From: Desulfurobacteriaceae bacterium
GTDB taxonomy: Bacteria; Aquificota; Aquificia; Desulfurobacteriales; Desulfurobacteriaceae
Length of the DNA: 11,782 nt
NCBI GenBank assembly: GCA_027064485.1
Contig: JAMOPR010000148.1
Coordinates: forward strand, 1 to 11,782
Reading direction: 5' to 3'
Translations under genes and position numbers: made by a program
Notes under the pieces: generated by a model
Databases searched by the model: none
Seen by the model: the letters and a program-made list of their open reading frames with translations, nothing else
Told to the model about the DNA's origin: nothing
Part shown: positions 1 to 8,077 of the stretch, one piece after another
How the letters are laid out: every line of letters begins with the position of its first letter
Position numbering within the stretch: the stretch's first letter is position 1

Positions 1-1
1 T

Positions 2-1651
2 CACTTTAGAAAGAAGTTTAAAGCCATAGTTCACGATAGGTCTTCTACTGGACAGACTTATTACGTTGAGCCTTTGTTTGTGGTTGAAGATAACAATAAA
101 CTGCAGGAACTGAGAAGCAGAGAGAGAGAAGAGATAAAGAGAATTTTGAAAAAGTTATCTCTTTTAGTTTTTCAACATAGAAATCAGCTTCAATCTTCTT
201 TTAAGGCTCTGGTTGAAATTGATAAAAGATTAGCGGTTGCGCACTTTTCCTTAGAAGTTAAAGGAGTTGTGCCTGAATTTTCTGATGAGGTAAGGTTAAA
301 ACAGGCGAAACACCCGTTATTATTGCTGTCGGGTAGAGATGTTGTTCCTGTTGATATCTTTTTGAAGAACGGACTTGTGATAACTGGTCCCAATACGGGG
401 GGGAAGACTGTCACTTTAAAGACGCTTGGACTTCTTTCTATGATGGCACAGTCGGGATTTCTCATTCCTGCTGAAGAAGGTAGTAGCTTGAGGTTTTTTA
501 AGAGCTGGATGGTTGATATAGGGGATGAGCAGTCGATAGAGCAGTCTCTTTCTACCTTTAGTGCTCACATCAGTAATGTAGCGAAGATACTTAAGAATTC
601 CGACAGTGATACGTTGGTTCTTTTAGATGAATTAGGAGCAGGAACAGACCCTGTTGAAGGGTCTTCCTTGGCTGTTGCTATTTTGGAGTTTTTGAAGAAA
701 AAGAAAGTTAAAACAGTTGTCACTACCCATTTTACTCCTGTTAAGCTTTACGCGTATAAGGATGATTATTACGATGTTGCTTCGGTATTGTTTGATGAGG
801 TTACTCTTAAGCCACTTTATAAGTTGGTTTACGGAATTGTTGGTAAAAGCTATGCTCTTGAGGTAGCTTCCCGATACGGCGTTCCTCAAGAAGTGATTGA
901 TATGGCAAAGAAAATTTTGGGAAGTGAGGGAAGAATAGCTGAAGACATTATTTCTGCCCTTGAAGAGGAGTATAAGAAGTTAGTTAGGGAGAGGGAAGAG
1001 TTAAGGAAGAAAGAAAAGGAATTGAAAGAGAGAGAAAGGAAAGTTGTTGAAAAACTTTCTGAAGAATTGAGAGCGTTTATAGAGGAACTTGAAGAAAAGA
1101 GTAAGAAGGCGTTGCAAACTGCGAAAACTGGAGAGATTAAGCAGATAGTTATTACTGCTAAGAAAAAGTTGGATTCTTTGCAGGTTAAAGAAAGTAAAAG
1201 CGTTGATGATTTTTCTCCAGGAATGACGGTTAAAGTTAAGTCTACAGGAAGGAAAGGGAAGGTTGTTGAAGTTAATAAAGGTAAAGGAGTTGTTAAGGTT
1301 CAGCTTGGAGCTGTGAAAATTGAGGTAAAACCTGAACAGTTAGAAGTTGTTGAAGAAGTTGTTAGGAAAGAAGAAATTTCTGCCGTTAGCGTTGAAAGAC
1401 CTAAACGATTTTTCCCCGAGTTAAAGCTTTTGGGAATGAGGGGAGAAGAGGCGTTGCAGGCACTTGAGGAATTTTTGGACGATGCTGCGGTTTTGGGGAT
1501 TAAAAGCGTCAAAATTGTTCACGGACACGGAACAGGAATATTGAAGAGGTTGGTTAGGGAGTATTTGAAGGAATCTCCTTATGTAAAATCTTTTAGATCT
1601 GGTAAGATTGAAGAAGGCGGAGACGGCGTTACTGTGGTTGAGTTAAAGTGA
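2..1651 (+). CDS. mutS2: Endonuclease MutS2 (RqcU-type), 5' end cut off by window
   Basis: MutS2 is a MutS-like ATPase with a C-terminal Smr nuclease domain. Family roles are suppression of homologous recombination and, in Bacillus, splitting of collided ribosomes. The frame is open from base 2, and the first codons read a typical MutS2 segment (VHDRSSTGQTYYVEP), so the true start lies upstream; about 549 residues of a usual 750-790 are visible. Motifs in order: Walker A GPNTGGKT (386-409), ABC-type signature DEQSIEQSLSTF (524-559), Walker B LVLLDELGAGTDP (614-652), switch His in TTH (722-730), a charged Lys/Glu coiled coil (about 950-1110), a KOW-like beta domain (about 1211-1348) and the Smr domain (1418-1648) with HGHGTG (1520-1537). 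Odd point: the usual LDLR/LDLH motif at the Smr start reads LKLL here, so the Asp is replaced. Walker A is encoded over a run of seven G (397-403). The ketopantoate reductase gene follows 13 bases later, probably in the same transcript. Confidence 0.96.
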   Translation, partial: HFRKKFKAIVHDRSSTGQTYYVEPLFVVEDNNKLQELRSREREEIKRILKKLSLLVFQHRNQLQSSFKALVEIDKRLAVAHFSLEVKGVVPEFSDEVRLKQAKHPLLLLSGRDVVPVDIFLKNGLVITGPNTGGKTVTLKTLGLLSMMAQSGFLIPAEEGSSLRFFKSWMVDIGDEQSIEQSLSTFSAHISNVAKILKNSDSDTLVLLDELGAGTDPVEGSSLAVAILEFLKKKKVKTVVTTHFTPVKLYAYKDDYYDVASVLFDEVTLKPLYKLVYGIVGKSYALEVASRYGVPQEVIDMAKKILGSEGRIAEDIISALEEEYKKLVREREELRKKEKELKERERKVVEKLSEELRAFIEELEEKSKKALQTAKTGEIKQIVITAKKKLDSLQVKESKSVDDFSPGMTVKVKSTGRKGKVVEVNKGKGVVKVQLGAVKIEVKPEQLEVVEEVVRKEEISAVSVERPKRFFPELKLLGMRGEEALQALEEFLDDAAVLGIKSVKIVHGHGTGILKRLVREYLKESPYVKSFRSGKIEEGGDGVTVVELK

Positions 1652-1654
1652 TTT

Positions 1655-1664
1655 GGGAGGTGAT
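1655..1664 (+). promoter_or_regulatory. Ribosome binding site deciding the panE start
   Basis: GGGAGGTGAT is an almost complete complement of the 16S 3' end and abuts ATG 1665. The upstream in-frame TTG (1653) overlaps this site and so is not the start. Confidence 0.85.
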
Positions 1665-2600
1665 ATGAAGTTTGTGATTTTCGGTGCTGGCGGAGTGGGG
1701 GGATTTTACGGAGGTATGATAGCTAAAGCCGGGTATCCGACCGTTTTTATAGCTCGTGGAGAGCATTTGAAGGCAATGAAAGAAAAAGGGTTGAAGATAG
1801 AAAGTTTTAAGCATGGAAGTTGGACGGTAAAAGAGGATGGAAGGAAAGTTATTTTTACCGATAACCCTAAAGTTGCCAAAGGTGCTGACGTTGTTCTGGT
1901 GTGCGTTAAGTCTTACGATACCGAAAAGGTGGCGCCTTCTGTAGCTGAAATGTTGAAAGATAACGGAGTTGCTGTATCTGTTCAAAACGGCATAGAGAAT
2001 GAGGAAATTTTAGAGAGGTATTTAGGGAAAGAAAGGGTTTTGGGGGCTACTGCTTTTGTTGGAACTTACGTTAAAGAACCGGGTGTTGTAGTGCATGAAG
2101 CTGCGGGGCTTTTAGAGATAGGTGAAATGGATGGAAATGTTTCAGAGAGAGTGGAGAAGCTTGTTTCGGTTTTAAAAGGTTGCGGCATAGAGGCAAGAGT
2201 TTCTAAAGATATTAGATATACCCTGTGGAAAAAGCTAACTTGGAACGTTGCTTTTAATCCTTACTCTGTGGTTACTAAAGCTACTGTTGGAGAGATGTTG
2301 GCGCTTCCTGAAACTTACGATGTTTTAAAGAACTTGATGTTAGAGTGTTATAGGGTTGCTGAAGCTTATGGAGTTAAGTTAAAGCCGAGCGTGATGGAAA
2401 AATATTTAAAGTCTTCTCCGGATTTGATGAACTATAAAACTTCGATGCTTCTTGATTTTGAAAAAGGGAAACCCCTTGAAATTGAAGGGATAACCGGTGC
2501 GCTTATCAAAAAGGCAGAGAAAGTAGGAGTAGATGTGCCGTATAACAGGTGCGTTTACGCTACTGTAAAGCTGCTTGATAGAAAGAGGCTTAAGAAGTGA
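1665..2600 (+). CDS. panE: 2-dehydropantoate 2-reductase (ketopantoate reductase)
   Basis: This cytoplasmic enzyme reduces ketopantoate to pantoate with NADPH, in the pantothenate/coenzyme A pathway. The 311-residue product is of normal family length. It opens with the Rossmann motif GAGGVGG (residues 7-13), followed by an Arg/Glu-containing cofactor-binding stretch (ARGEH). Residues matching the E. coli catalytic set are visible: Asn in SVQNG (N108), Lys in LWKKLTWN (K190, with N194), and Glu in the LEIEG segment near residues 272-274 of the C-terminal helical domain. I chose ATG 1665 over the in-frame TTG 1653 because GGGAGGTGAT directly precedes the ATG and because the Rossmann strand MKFVIFGAGG starts there. 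The gene lies 13 bases after mutS2. Its last 11 bases overlap the convergent permease gene. Related reductases of the family with other substrates cannot be fully excluded. Confidence 0.92.
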   Translation: MKFVIFGAGGVGGFYGGMIAKAGYPTVFIARGEHLKAMKEKGLKIESFKHGSWTVKEDGRKVIFTDNPKVAKGADVVLVCVKSYDTEKVAPSVAEMLKDNGVAVSVQNGIENEEILERYLGKERVLGATAFVGTYVKEPGVVVHEAAGLLEIGEMDGNVSERVEKLVSVLKGCGIEARVSKDIRYTLWKKLTWNVAFNPYSVVTKATVGEMLALPETYDVLKNLMLECYRVAEAYGVKLKPSVMEKYLKSSPDLMNYKTSMLLDFEKGKPLEIEGITGALIKKAEKVGVDVPYNRCVYATVKLLDRKRLKK

Positions 2601-3888
2601 CTTTTTGGTAGATGATGGCAGCCAAACTTACTGCAAGGTAGATGAGAGCAATTATAGACAGTTCGTTTTTGTTGTTAATAGCAAGGTAACCGATTATTGT
2701 TGCTGAAGTTACGAGCATAAGCAGTAAACCCAAATATGCCAATTTTAGATTGGCTTTTGTTAAGTTCTGGAGTTTTATGTTCGCTATTGAAACGCCTATT
2801 GATACCAGTAAAAACGTTAAACTTGAAAATTCTGCTATTACGCTGAGGCTGCCAAAAGATGTAAACAGTAAAGCGGCAGTTGTCAAAGTGAGTAGTGAAA
2901 CGATTGGAACGTTTTTTTCGCTGCGTTCTGCAAATATTTTAGGCATCATTCCTTGCTCTCCCAACTCTGCCATCATTCTTGAAGCTCCGAAAAGAGTTGA
3001 ATTTATGGCAGAGCTGGTAGCCATTAGCGCTGCAATTCCGATGAGAACGCTTCCTAATTTGCCGAGTATGGGTTGAGCGACTATTGCAAGTGCGTATTCC
3101 TTTGCGGATACTATCTGTTCGTATGTTAGAGTTCCTACGGCGACGATAGAAAGTAGCAGATAAATAGTTCCAGTTATAATTATAGAGCCATAAATGCCTT
3201 TCGGTATGTTTTTGTCGGGGTTTTCTGTTTCTAAGACAGCGTTGGTTATGAGCTGGAATCCTTCATAGGCAACGAAGATGACTGCTGCGCCTAAGAATAT
3301 GGAGGTAATTCCTTTATTTAGAAATGGTGTGAATTTTGAAAAGTCAGCTTGAAGTAGTCCTACTACCGCGAAGAAAGAAAGAATAGCGATTTTGCTGTAA
3401 ACTATAATGTCTTCTGTTATTCCGGAGGATTTTACGCCTTTTGCGTTAATTAGATAAAAGAAGACTAATACGCCTATGGAGAGAATTACTCTTGTTAGGA
3501 GTGAGTGGGGCATTCCTAAAAGGTCTGCTCCGTAGGCGCCGAACGTAAAAGCATAGAGTGCTAAAGTTCCTATGTATCCTACTATTACTATCCATCCTTC
3601 TATCCCGGCTATCCACGGTTTGTTCGGAAAAGCTTTTAGAAGGTAGGTATAACTTGCACCGTCGTCGCGGAAAGTAAGAGCCAACTTTACGTAGTGGTAG
3701 CCTGCTGCCAACGCTATAAGCATGTCTATCAGGAAAGACAGAGGTGCTCCGTTTCCTGCAAAGTTTACCGATATTCCCAAAACGGAAAAAATCCCCCCAC
3801 CAATCATCCCCCCAACACCGATTGCTAAAAGTTCTTTTAAACCTAACTTCTCTTCAATAACTCTGTGCAATTTACTTTCTTTTTTCAT
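2590..3888 (-). CDS. APC-family amino acid permease
   Basis: This is a 432-residue inner-membrane secondary transporter of the amino acid-polyamine-organocation family. About 12 hydrophobic segments are visible, as is typical for the family. The first helix carries the unwound substrate-binding motif GVGGMIGGGIF (residues 24-34). The helix-6 region and the loop after it read FVAYEGFQ and then ETENPDKNIPKG (221-232), the conserved E-NP---P signature. The substrate cannot be read from sequence. It is the last gene of the rpmH operon: its ATG overlaps the stop of the preceding CNNM gene by 4 bases (ATGA), with GAGGAA upstream as ribosome site. Its 3' end overlaps panE by 11 bases on the opposite strand, leaving no room for a terminator between them. 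The first helix is encoded by two runs of six G. Confidence 0.92.
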   Translation of the reverse strand: MKKESKLHRVIEEKLGLKELLAIGVGGMIGGGIFSVLGISVNFAGNGAPLSFLIDMLIALAAGYHYVKLALTFRDDGASYTYLLKAFPNKPWIAGIEGWIVIVGYIGTLALYAFTFGAYGADLLGMPHSLLTRVILSIGVLVFFYLINAKGVKSSGITEDIIVYSKIAILSFFAVVGLLQADFSKFTPFLNKGITSIFLGAAVIFVAYEGFQLITNAVLETENPDKNIPKGIYGSIIITGTIYLLLSIVAVGTLTYEQIVSAKEYALAIVAQPILGKLGSVLIGIAALMATSSAINSTLFGASRMMAELGEQGMMPKIFAERSEKNVPIVSLLTLTTAALLFTSFGSLSVIAEFSSLTFLLVSIGVSIANIKLQNLTKANLKLAYLGLLLMLVTSATIIGYLAINNKNELSIIALIYLAVSLAAIIYQKVTS

Positions 3889-5126
3889 TTTTCCTCTATC
3901 TTTACTTCTTCTATCTTTCTGTTGCTTGTTTTCGTCACCGTTATTGTGTGGTTTTTAAGCTCTAACTTTTCTCCGGGGTTGGGAAATCTTCCCAATTTAG
4001 AAAGGATAAGCCCTGCTACCGTTATGTAGTCGCGGGAGGTGGGGAGGGGATTTTTCAGTAGTTTATTTATTTCTTCAATCTCTGCCGTTCCTTCGGCTGT
4101 TAAAACGTTTCCCTTTTTTGTTATCTTTAACTCGGGACGGTCAAATTCATCTTCTATTTTGCCTACTATTTCTTCTAAAATATCTTCAAGAGTTACAATT
4201 CCCAAGGTTGAACCGTATTCATCAACCACTATTGCCATTTCTCCTTTGTTCTTTCTGAAAGTTTTGAGGGCGTCAAAAATGTTCATGTATTCTGGTAGAA
4301 CCAGTATGGGCTTTGCTATTTTTCCTACAGGAGTTTTTGTATCTGTAACGTTCAAGAAATCTGAAATGGTTATATAACCTACGATGTTGTCGAATCGGTT
4401 TTCATAAACCGGTAGTTTAGAAAATCCCGATTTTTCGAAAAGTTTTAATGCTTGATATGCTGGGCTGTCCTTTTCCACGGCTACAACGTTGAGTAGAGGG
4501 ACGTAGATGTTTCCAACGCTTTTTTCGTGGAGTTTAAGGATATTTTTCAAAATGTTTCTTTCCGCTCTTTCTACTTTGAGTTTTGATGCGCTTTCAACCA
4601 ACATTTTGAGTTCTTCTTTTGTTACAAACGGGTTTTGGGTGCTTTCAGCTTTAAGTAACTTTGCCACTATTTTGGATATTCCCATAACGAATATAGAAAT
4701 CGGTTTAAAGAGAATGTAGAAAAAGTAGATGGGATAAACGATTTTAAAAGCTATTTTGCCTGAATATTTCTGAAAAAGGCTTTTGGGTATTAGTTCTCCG
4801 AAGGTGAGTGTTATAGGAGTGAAGCAGAGAACGGTTGCTAATTCGGGATAATTTTTTACTATTGGAATAGTGTGTTCTATTTGTTCTAAAAAGGCTGACG
4901 TAAACAATGCTGAACCTGTTACGGTCGATATGTTCGTTCCAATAAGGGTTGTTGTTAGTAGTTTTTCTGGCTCTTTGAGAAGTTTTTCAAGGAGTTTCGC
5001 AGCTTTATCTCCTTTTTGAAGTCTTTTTTGGAGCTCTATTTTGGGGAGGGAAACAATGGCAATCTCGCTGCCCGAAAAGAATCCTTCCATTAACACGCAA
5101 AGAAGTATGGCAACAGCGATTTCCAT
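3885..5126 (-). CDS. CNNM/CorC-HlyC family transporter, second tandem copy
   Basis: This 413-residue membrane protein belongs to the family of Mg2+ exporters such as CorC/MpfA/YhdP (often annotated hemolysin C family). Domains: an N-terminal DUF21/CNNM membrane domain (about 1-170, motifs FFSGSEIAIVSL near 16-27 and FGELIPKSL near 109-117), a CBS pair (about 205-325) with the hallmark VDEYGSTLGIVTLEDILEEIVG segment (301-322), and a C-terminal CorC_HlyC domain (about 330-410). It is paralogous to the gene just upstream, which it overlaps by one base (TAATG). Its membrane-domain motif IGTNISTV differs from IGNEMVNV in its partner, so the two may differ in ion site. ATP or Mg2+ binding by the CBS pair is expected from family knowledge. 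Direction and ion are inferred. Confidence 0.9.
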   Translation of the reverse strand: MEIAVAILLCVLMEGFFSGSEIAIVSLPKIELQKRLQKGDKAAKLLEKLLKEPEKLLTTTLIGTNISTVTGSALFTSAFLEQIEHTIPIVKNYPELATVLCFTPITLTFGELIPKSLFQKYSGKIAFKIVYPIYFFYILFKPISIFVMGISKIVAKLLKAESTQNPFVTKEELKMLVESASKLKVERAERNILKNILKLHEKSVGNIYVPLLNVVAVEKDSPAYQALKLFEKSGFSKLPVYENRFDNIVGYITISDFLNVTDTKTPVGKIAKPILVLPEYMNIFDALKTFRKNKGEMAIVVDEYGSTLGIVTLEDILEEIVGKIEDEFDRPELKITKKGNVLTAEGTAEIEEINKLLKNPLPTSRDYITVAGLILSKLGRFPNPGEKLELKNHTITVTKTSNRKIEEVKIEEK

Positions 5127-6382
5127 TACTTAGCTTTCTCCACCAAAATTTTTTTAATTCTGTTTCCTTCCGTTTCAATGACTTTAAATGTGTATCCTTG
5201 ATAGGTTACGGTTGTTCCTTCTTTTGGAATTTCTTTTGTAAGAGCCATTATTAGTCCGGCTAACGTGTCAACTTCGTCAAGGATTTCATCTTCTTTTAGA
5301 GATAAAGTTTCTATTACCTCTTCTATAGGGGTTTCACCATTGAAGATGAATTTGTCTGAAGCGATTTTTTTAACTTCCTCTTCCCTTTTCTCGTCCGGGA
5401 TAGTTCCAACGATTTCATTTAGTATATCGTCTAAAGTGACTATTCCGGCGGTGTTGCCGTATTCATCTATAACGATTGCCATGTGCTTTTTTCTTCTTTG
5501 CATCTCTTCTAAAAGTCTGTCGATGGTTTGGAACTCTGAAACGAAAAATGGTTCATCTGCAAAATGTTTAACCGGTTTGGAGAGGTCTTGGGAGGAGAGG
5601 GTGAGGGGGAGGATTTTTCTGGTGTAAAGGATTCCTGTAATCTGGTCGATGGAATCTTTAAAAATAGGAATTCTGGAGAATTTTGTTTTCCGTATCTTTT
5701 CTATGGCTTCTTTTACCGGTGTATCTTCCGATATGGCGAATATTTTGTGCTTTGGAGTCATTATCTCTTTGACGTCTGTTTCTCCTAAATCGAGAGTTCT
5801 GTCTATGAGTTCTTTTTCCTCTTCTGCTATTGTTCCTTCTTTTGCTCCTTCAGAGACTAAAATGAGAAATTCTTCATCAGTGATGGCGGATGGTTTGTTA
5901 AAAAGCTGAATGCCGAAAGGTTTAAGAATTAGCGACGCTAAGGTTACCAGTCCAATTCTTATAGGAAATATGATTTTTTTAACCAGTTTTAGAAAGTCTA
6001 ATATGAAGAACGCATAATTTTCTCCGTATTTAATGGCTAAAGTTTTTGGAGTTACTTCACCAAATATAAGGAGGGTTATTACCGTTATCGGGACGGCTAA
6101 CGTTGTTCCCCTTTCTTCTCCAAAGAGCTTTGTAAACATTACTGTTGAAGTAGAAGCTATTGCTACGTTTACCATTTCGTTCCCTATGAGAATAGTGGCT
6201 ATTAGCTCTGCGGGATTTTGCAGGAGTTTTAGGATTTCTTTGGCTTTTTTATTTCCTTCCTTTGCTAATCTTTCAAGCCTTAACGTGTTGAGAGAGAAAA
6301 AGGCTGTTTCCGAAGCGGAAAACAGCCCTGAAAGTATTATGAGTATTGGCAGTATCAGGTAGTAACTACTCGATGTGTCCAT
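5126..6382 (-). CDS. CNNM/CorC-HlyC family transporter, first tandem copy
   Basis: This 418-residue protein has the same architecture as its downstream neighbour: DUF21/CNNM membrane domain (about 1-190; FSASETAFFSL at 21-31, IGNEMVNV near 66-73, FGEVTPKTLA near 107-116), CBS pair (about 205-330, with IDEYGNTAGIVTLDDILNE near 305-323) and a C-terminal CorC_HlyC domain (about 340-415). The motifs fit the Mg2+-exporter type of the family. ATG overlaps the yidC stop codon by one base (TAATG), so translation is probably coupled. A terminator-like hairpin sits about 55 bases into the coding sequence (6292-6327). It lies between yidC and a sister gene in the rpmH operon, where jag and mnmE often occur in other bacteria. 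Confidence in the family is high; the transported ion is inferred. Confidence 0.91.
   Translation of the reverse strand: MDTSSSYYLILPILIILSGLFSASETAFFSLNTLRLERLAKEGNKKAKEILKLLQNPAELIATILIGNEMVNVAIASTSTVMFTKLFGEERGTTLAVPITVITLLIFGEVTPKTLAIKYGENYAFFILDFLKLVKKIIFPIRIGLVTLASLILKPFGIQLFNKPSAITDEEFLILVSEGAKEGTIAEEEKELIDRTLDLGETDVKEIMTPKHKIFAISEDTPVKEAIEKIRKTKFSRIPIFKDSIDQITGILYTRKILPLTLSSQDLSKPVKHFADEPFFVSEFQTIDRLLEEMQRRKKHMAIVIDEYGNTAGIVTLDDILNEIVGTIPDEKREEEVKKIASDKFIFNGETPIEEVIETLSLKEDEILDEVDTLAGLIMALTKEIPKEGTTVTYQGYTFKVIETEGNRIKKILVEKAK
6292..6327 (-). terminator. Terminator-like hairpin near the start of the first CNNM gene
   Basis: On the minus strand GGCTGTTTTCCG (6327-6316), a 3-base loop and CGGAAACAGCC (6312-6302) pair with a single bulged T, followed by TTTTTCTCTC. 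It sits about 55 bases inside the coding sequence, over the conserved FSASETAFFSL motif. The base choice could be coincidence from the protein motif, so a regulatory role is uncertain. Confidence 0.35.
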
Positions 6383-7854
6383 TATGTGCTTTTCCTCTTG
6401 AGCATTTCGTGAATTATAAGGTTTTGAACTGCCGTTATCAGGTTATTTGTGAGCCAGTATAGAACGAGACCTGCGGGGAAAGTTGCAAACATGAAGGTAA
6501 ATACGATTGCCATTATGTAAAAGATTTTCTGTTGTTCTGGGTTTGTGGTGGGCGTGAGCTTTTGCTGAAGAATCATAGAAGCACCCATGAGGATAGGCAT
6601 TATGTATGTAGGGTCTTGCATAGAAAGGTCGGGAACCCACAAGAAAGAAGCTCCTTTAAGTTCAACAGCGTTTAAGAATATTTCGTAAAGTGCAAAGAAT
6701 ATGGGAATTTGCAGGAGCATGGGAAGACATCCACCCATAGGGTTGACGCCTGCTTCTCTGTAGAGCTTCATCATCTCTTCGTTGAGTTTTTGAGGGTCAT
6801 TTTTGTAGCGGTTTTTCAGTTCTTCAAGTTTGGGGGCTAATTCCTGCATCTTTTTCATAGATTCAAAGCCTTTGTGAGTTAGGGGGTGGAGGAGGATTTT
6901 TATTATGAGTGTTAGAACTATTATTACCAATCCCCAGTTGTGGATGTATTGGTGGAGGAAAAGGAAAAATTTAAGAAAAGGTTTTGCTAAGAAGCCGAAG
7001 ATTCCAAAGTCTATCGCTTTATCCATTCCTAAGGATTCAAGCTGATTTAACTCTTTCGGTCCTCCGTAGAACGTGAAGTTACCGATAAATCCTTTTACCA
7101 AGGTGTGTCCGTTTAAGTTTTCTATCGTTACCGGAAAGCCTTTTCCTTTAAGCGCCATTATGAAGTATTTATCCTCTTCTCCAGCCCATACGGCGTTGTT
7201 ATAGTTGATGCTTCCTTTTATGTCTTCTGTTTTGATTCTTAAGACTTTTCCGTCTGCTGTTTCAAGGACTGGTCCTATGTGTCCCATTCTTGAGGTGTGA
7301 GCTTCGTTTACTTTTATGTCTGGTCCTACAACTGTTATTAGCTGTTTTCCGTTGAGTTTTGTTTTTACATCTATTTTGTAAGAGTTAGGGTAAAAAGTAA
7401 GGGTTTTGGTAAACCGAGAACCGTTTTTAAGAGTTCCTGTAAGGGTGAGTGTTACAGGAGCTTTGGTTACTTTGACTTTTGTTTTATCAGGTATTAGTTG
7501 GGTTTTTAAGAGTTCCTCTGTGAGTTCTTTATTGTCACTGATGGTTGTTAGCGGATAGATTCCCATTTTTTGAGCTGAAGGAGCTATTAATTGAGCTTTG
7601 TATTTTTTAATGTAAAGGTTTACGAGTTTTCCGTTAGCAGTAGAGATAGTAGCCGTGTAAAGGGGAGTTTCTACTTTTACTGTTTTCCCAATTGCTTTAA
7701 CTGTAGGTATGTCTGCTTTGATTACTTTTGTATTTTCTACTGCTTTTGCGTTATTTTCGGTTTTCTTTGGATGCATGAATAACTGAAATCCAAAGAACAC
7801 TACCGTTGCAATGATTAGAGCTTGTATGATGCTTGAAAGTTTATTTTTTTCCAT
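6382..7854 (-). CDS. yidC: Membrane protein insertase YidC
   Basis: YidC inserts and folds inner-membrane proteins, alone or with SecYEG. This 490-residue protein has the Gram-negative architecture: a first transmembrane helix (residues about 8-27), a large periplasmic beta domain (about 50-280), and the conserved five-helix insertase core (about 290-485). In the core, HNWGLVIIVLTLIIKILLHP contains K319 at the place of the groove arginine of E. coli YidC; Lys there is common in the family. Other landmarks are the coiled-coil hairpin (MKKMQELAPKLEELKNRY), NPMGGCLPMLLQIPIFFALY, DPTYIMPILMG and FPAGLVLYWLTNN. The C-terminus is basic (MLKRKST). AGGAGG (7865-7870), 10 bases before ATG, sets the start, and yidD ends 16 bases upstream. 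Placement after rpmH-rnpA-yidD is the classical order. Confidence 0.97.
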   Translation of the reverse strand: MEKNKLSSIIQALIIATVVFFGFQLFMHPKKTENNAKAVENTKVIKADIPTVKAIGKTVKVETPLYTATISTANGKLVNLYIKKYKAQLIAPSAQKMGIYPLTTISDNKELTEELLKTQLIPDKTKVKVTKAPVTLTLTGTLKNGSRFTKTLTFYPNSYKIDVKTKLNGKQLITVVGPDIKVNEAHTSRMGHIGPVLETADGKVLRIKTEDIKGSINYNNAVWAGEEDKYFIMALKGKGFPVTIENLNGHTLVKGFIGNFTFYGGPKELNQLESLGMDKAIDFGIFGFLAKPFLKFFLFLHQYIHNWGLVIIVLTLIIKILLHPLTHKGFESMKKMQELAPKLEELKNRYKNDPQKLNEEMMKLYREAGVNPMGGCLPMLLQIPIFFALYEIFLNAVELKGASFLWVPDLSMQDPTYIMPILMGASMILQQKLTPTTNPEQQKIFYIMAIVFTFMFATFPAGLVLYWLTNNLITAVQNLIIHEMLKRKST

Positions 7855-7870
7855 AGTGTAGTTTCCTCCT

Positions 7871-8077
7871 TTAGGGGTAATCTACTCCGCCTTTTGATAG
7901 TGGATTGCAGCGCAAAATCCTCCACGCTGCTTTCAGCGAGCCCTTGATAATTCCGTATTTCTCAACTGCAAGTATTGCGTAAGAAGAGCAGGATGGGTAA
8001 TACCTGCAGCTGTGGGGAAGAACGGGAGATATAAACTTTTGGTAGCCTTTTATTGCTAAAATGAAAGTTTTTCTCAT
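7871..8077 (-). CDS. yidD: Membrane protein insertion efficiency factor YidD
   Basis: This is a 68-residue amphipathic, membrane-associated protein that assists YidC-dependent insertion. The family signature is clear: IKGYQKFISP near the N-terminus, the cysteine block SCRYYPSCSSYA (residues 23-34), a KGS-KAAWRI segment and the ending RCNPLSKGGVDYP. ATG overlaps the rnpA stop by 4 bases (ATGA), with AAAGGA six bases upstream inside rnpA. yidC follows after 16 bases. Length and motifs match the family fully. Confidence 0.96.
   Translation of the reverse strand: MRKTFILAIKGYQKFISPVLPHSCRYYPSCSSYAILAVEKYGIIKGSLKAAWRILRCNPLSKGGVDYP

Noticed and set aside
74..76. TTG at 74 as start of mutS2
   Set aside because: The frame is open and clearly MutS2-like back to base 2; the gene is cut by the window edge.
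397..403. Seven-G run in the MutS2 Walker A, and six-G runs in the permease, as phase-variable tracts
   Set aside because: They are explained by glycine codons in Gly-rich loops and are too short to claim slippage without population data.
1653..1655. TTG at 1653 as start of panE
   Set aside because: It overlaps the ribosome site for ATG 1665, where the Rossmann strand begins.
3722..3958. Opposite-strand open frames across the permease, CNNM, yidC and lipoprotein genes
   Set aside because: They are low-complexity or Ser/Phe-rich shadows of conserved genes, with no ribosome sites or recognisable motifs.
5126..6384. Mg2+ riboswitch (M-box) or ykoK-type leader before the CNNM genes
   Set aside because: The genes overlap yidC and each other by one base, leaving no leader.
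7853..7872. Unlisted small gene between yidD and yidC
   Set aside because: The gap is 16 bases and holds only the yidC ribosome site.
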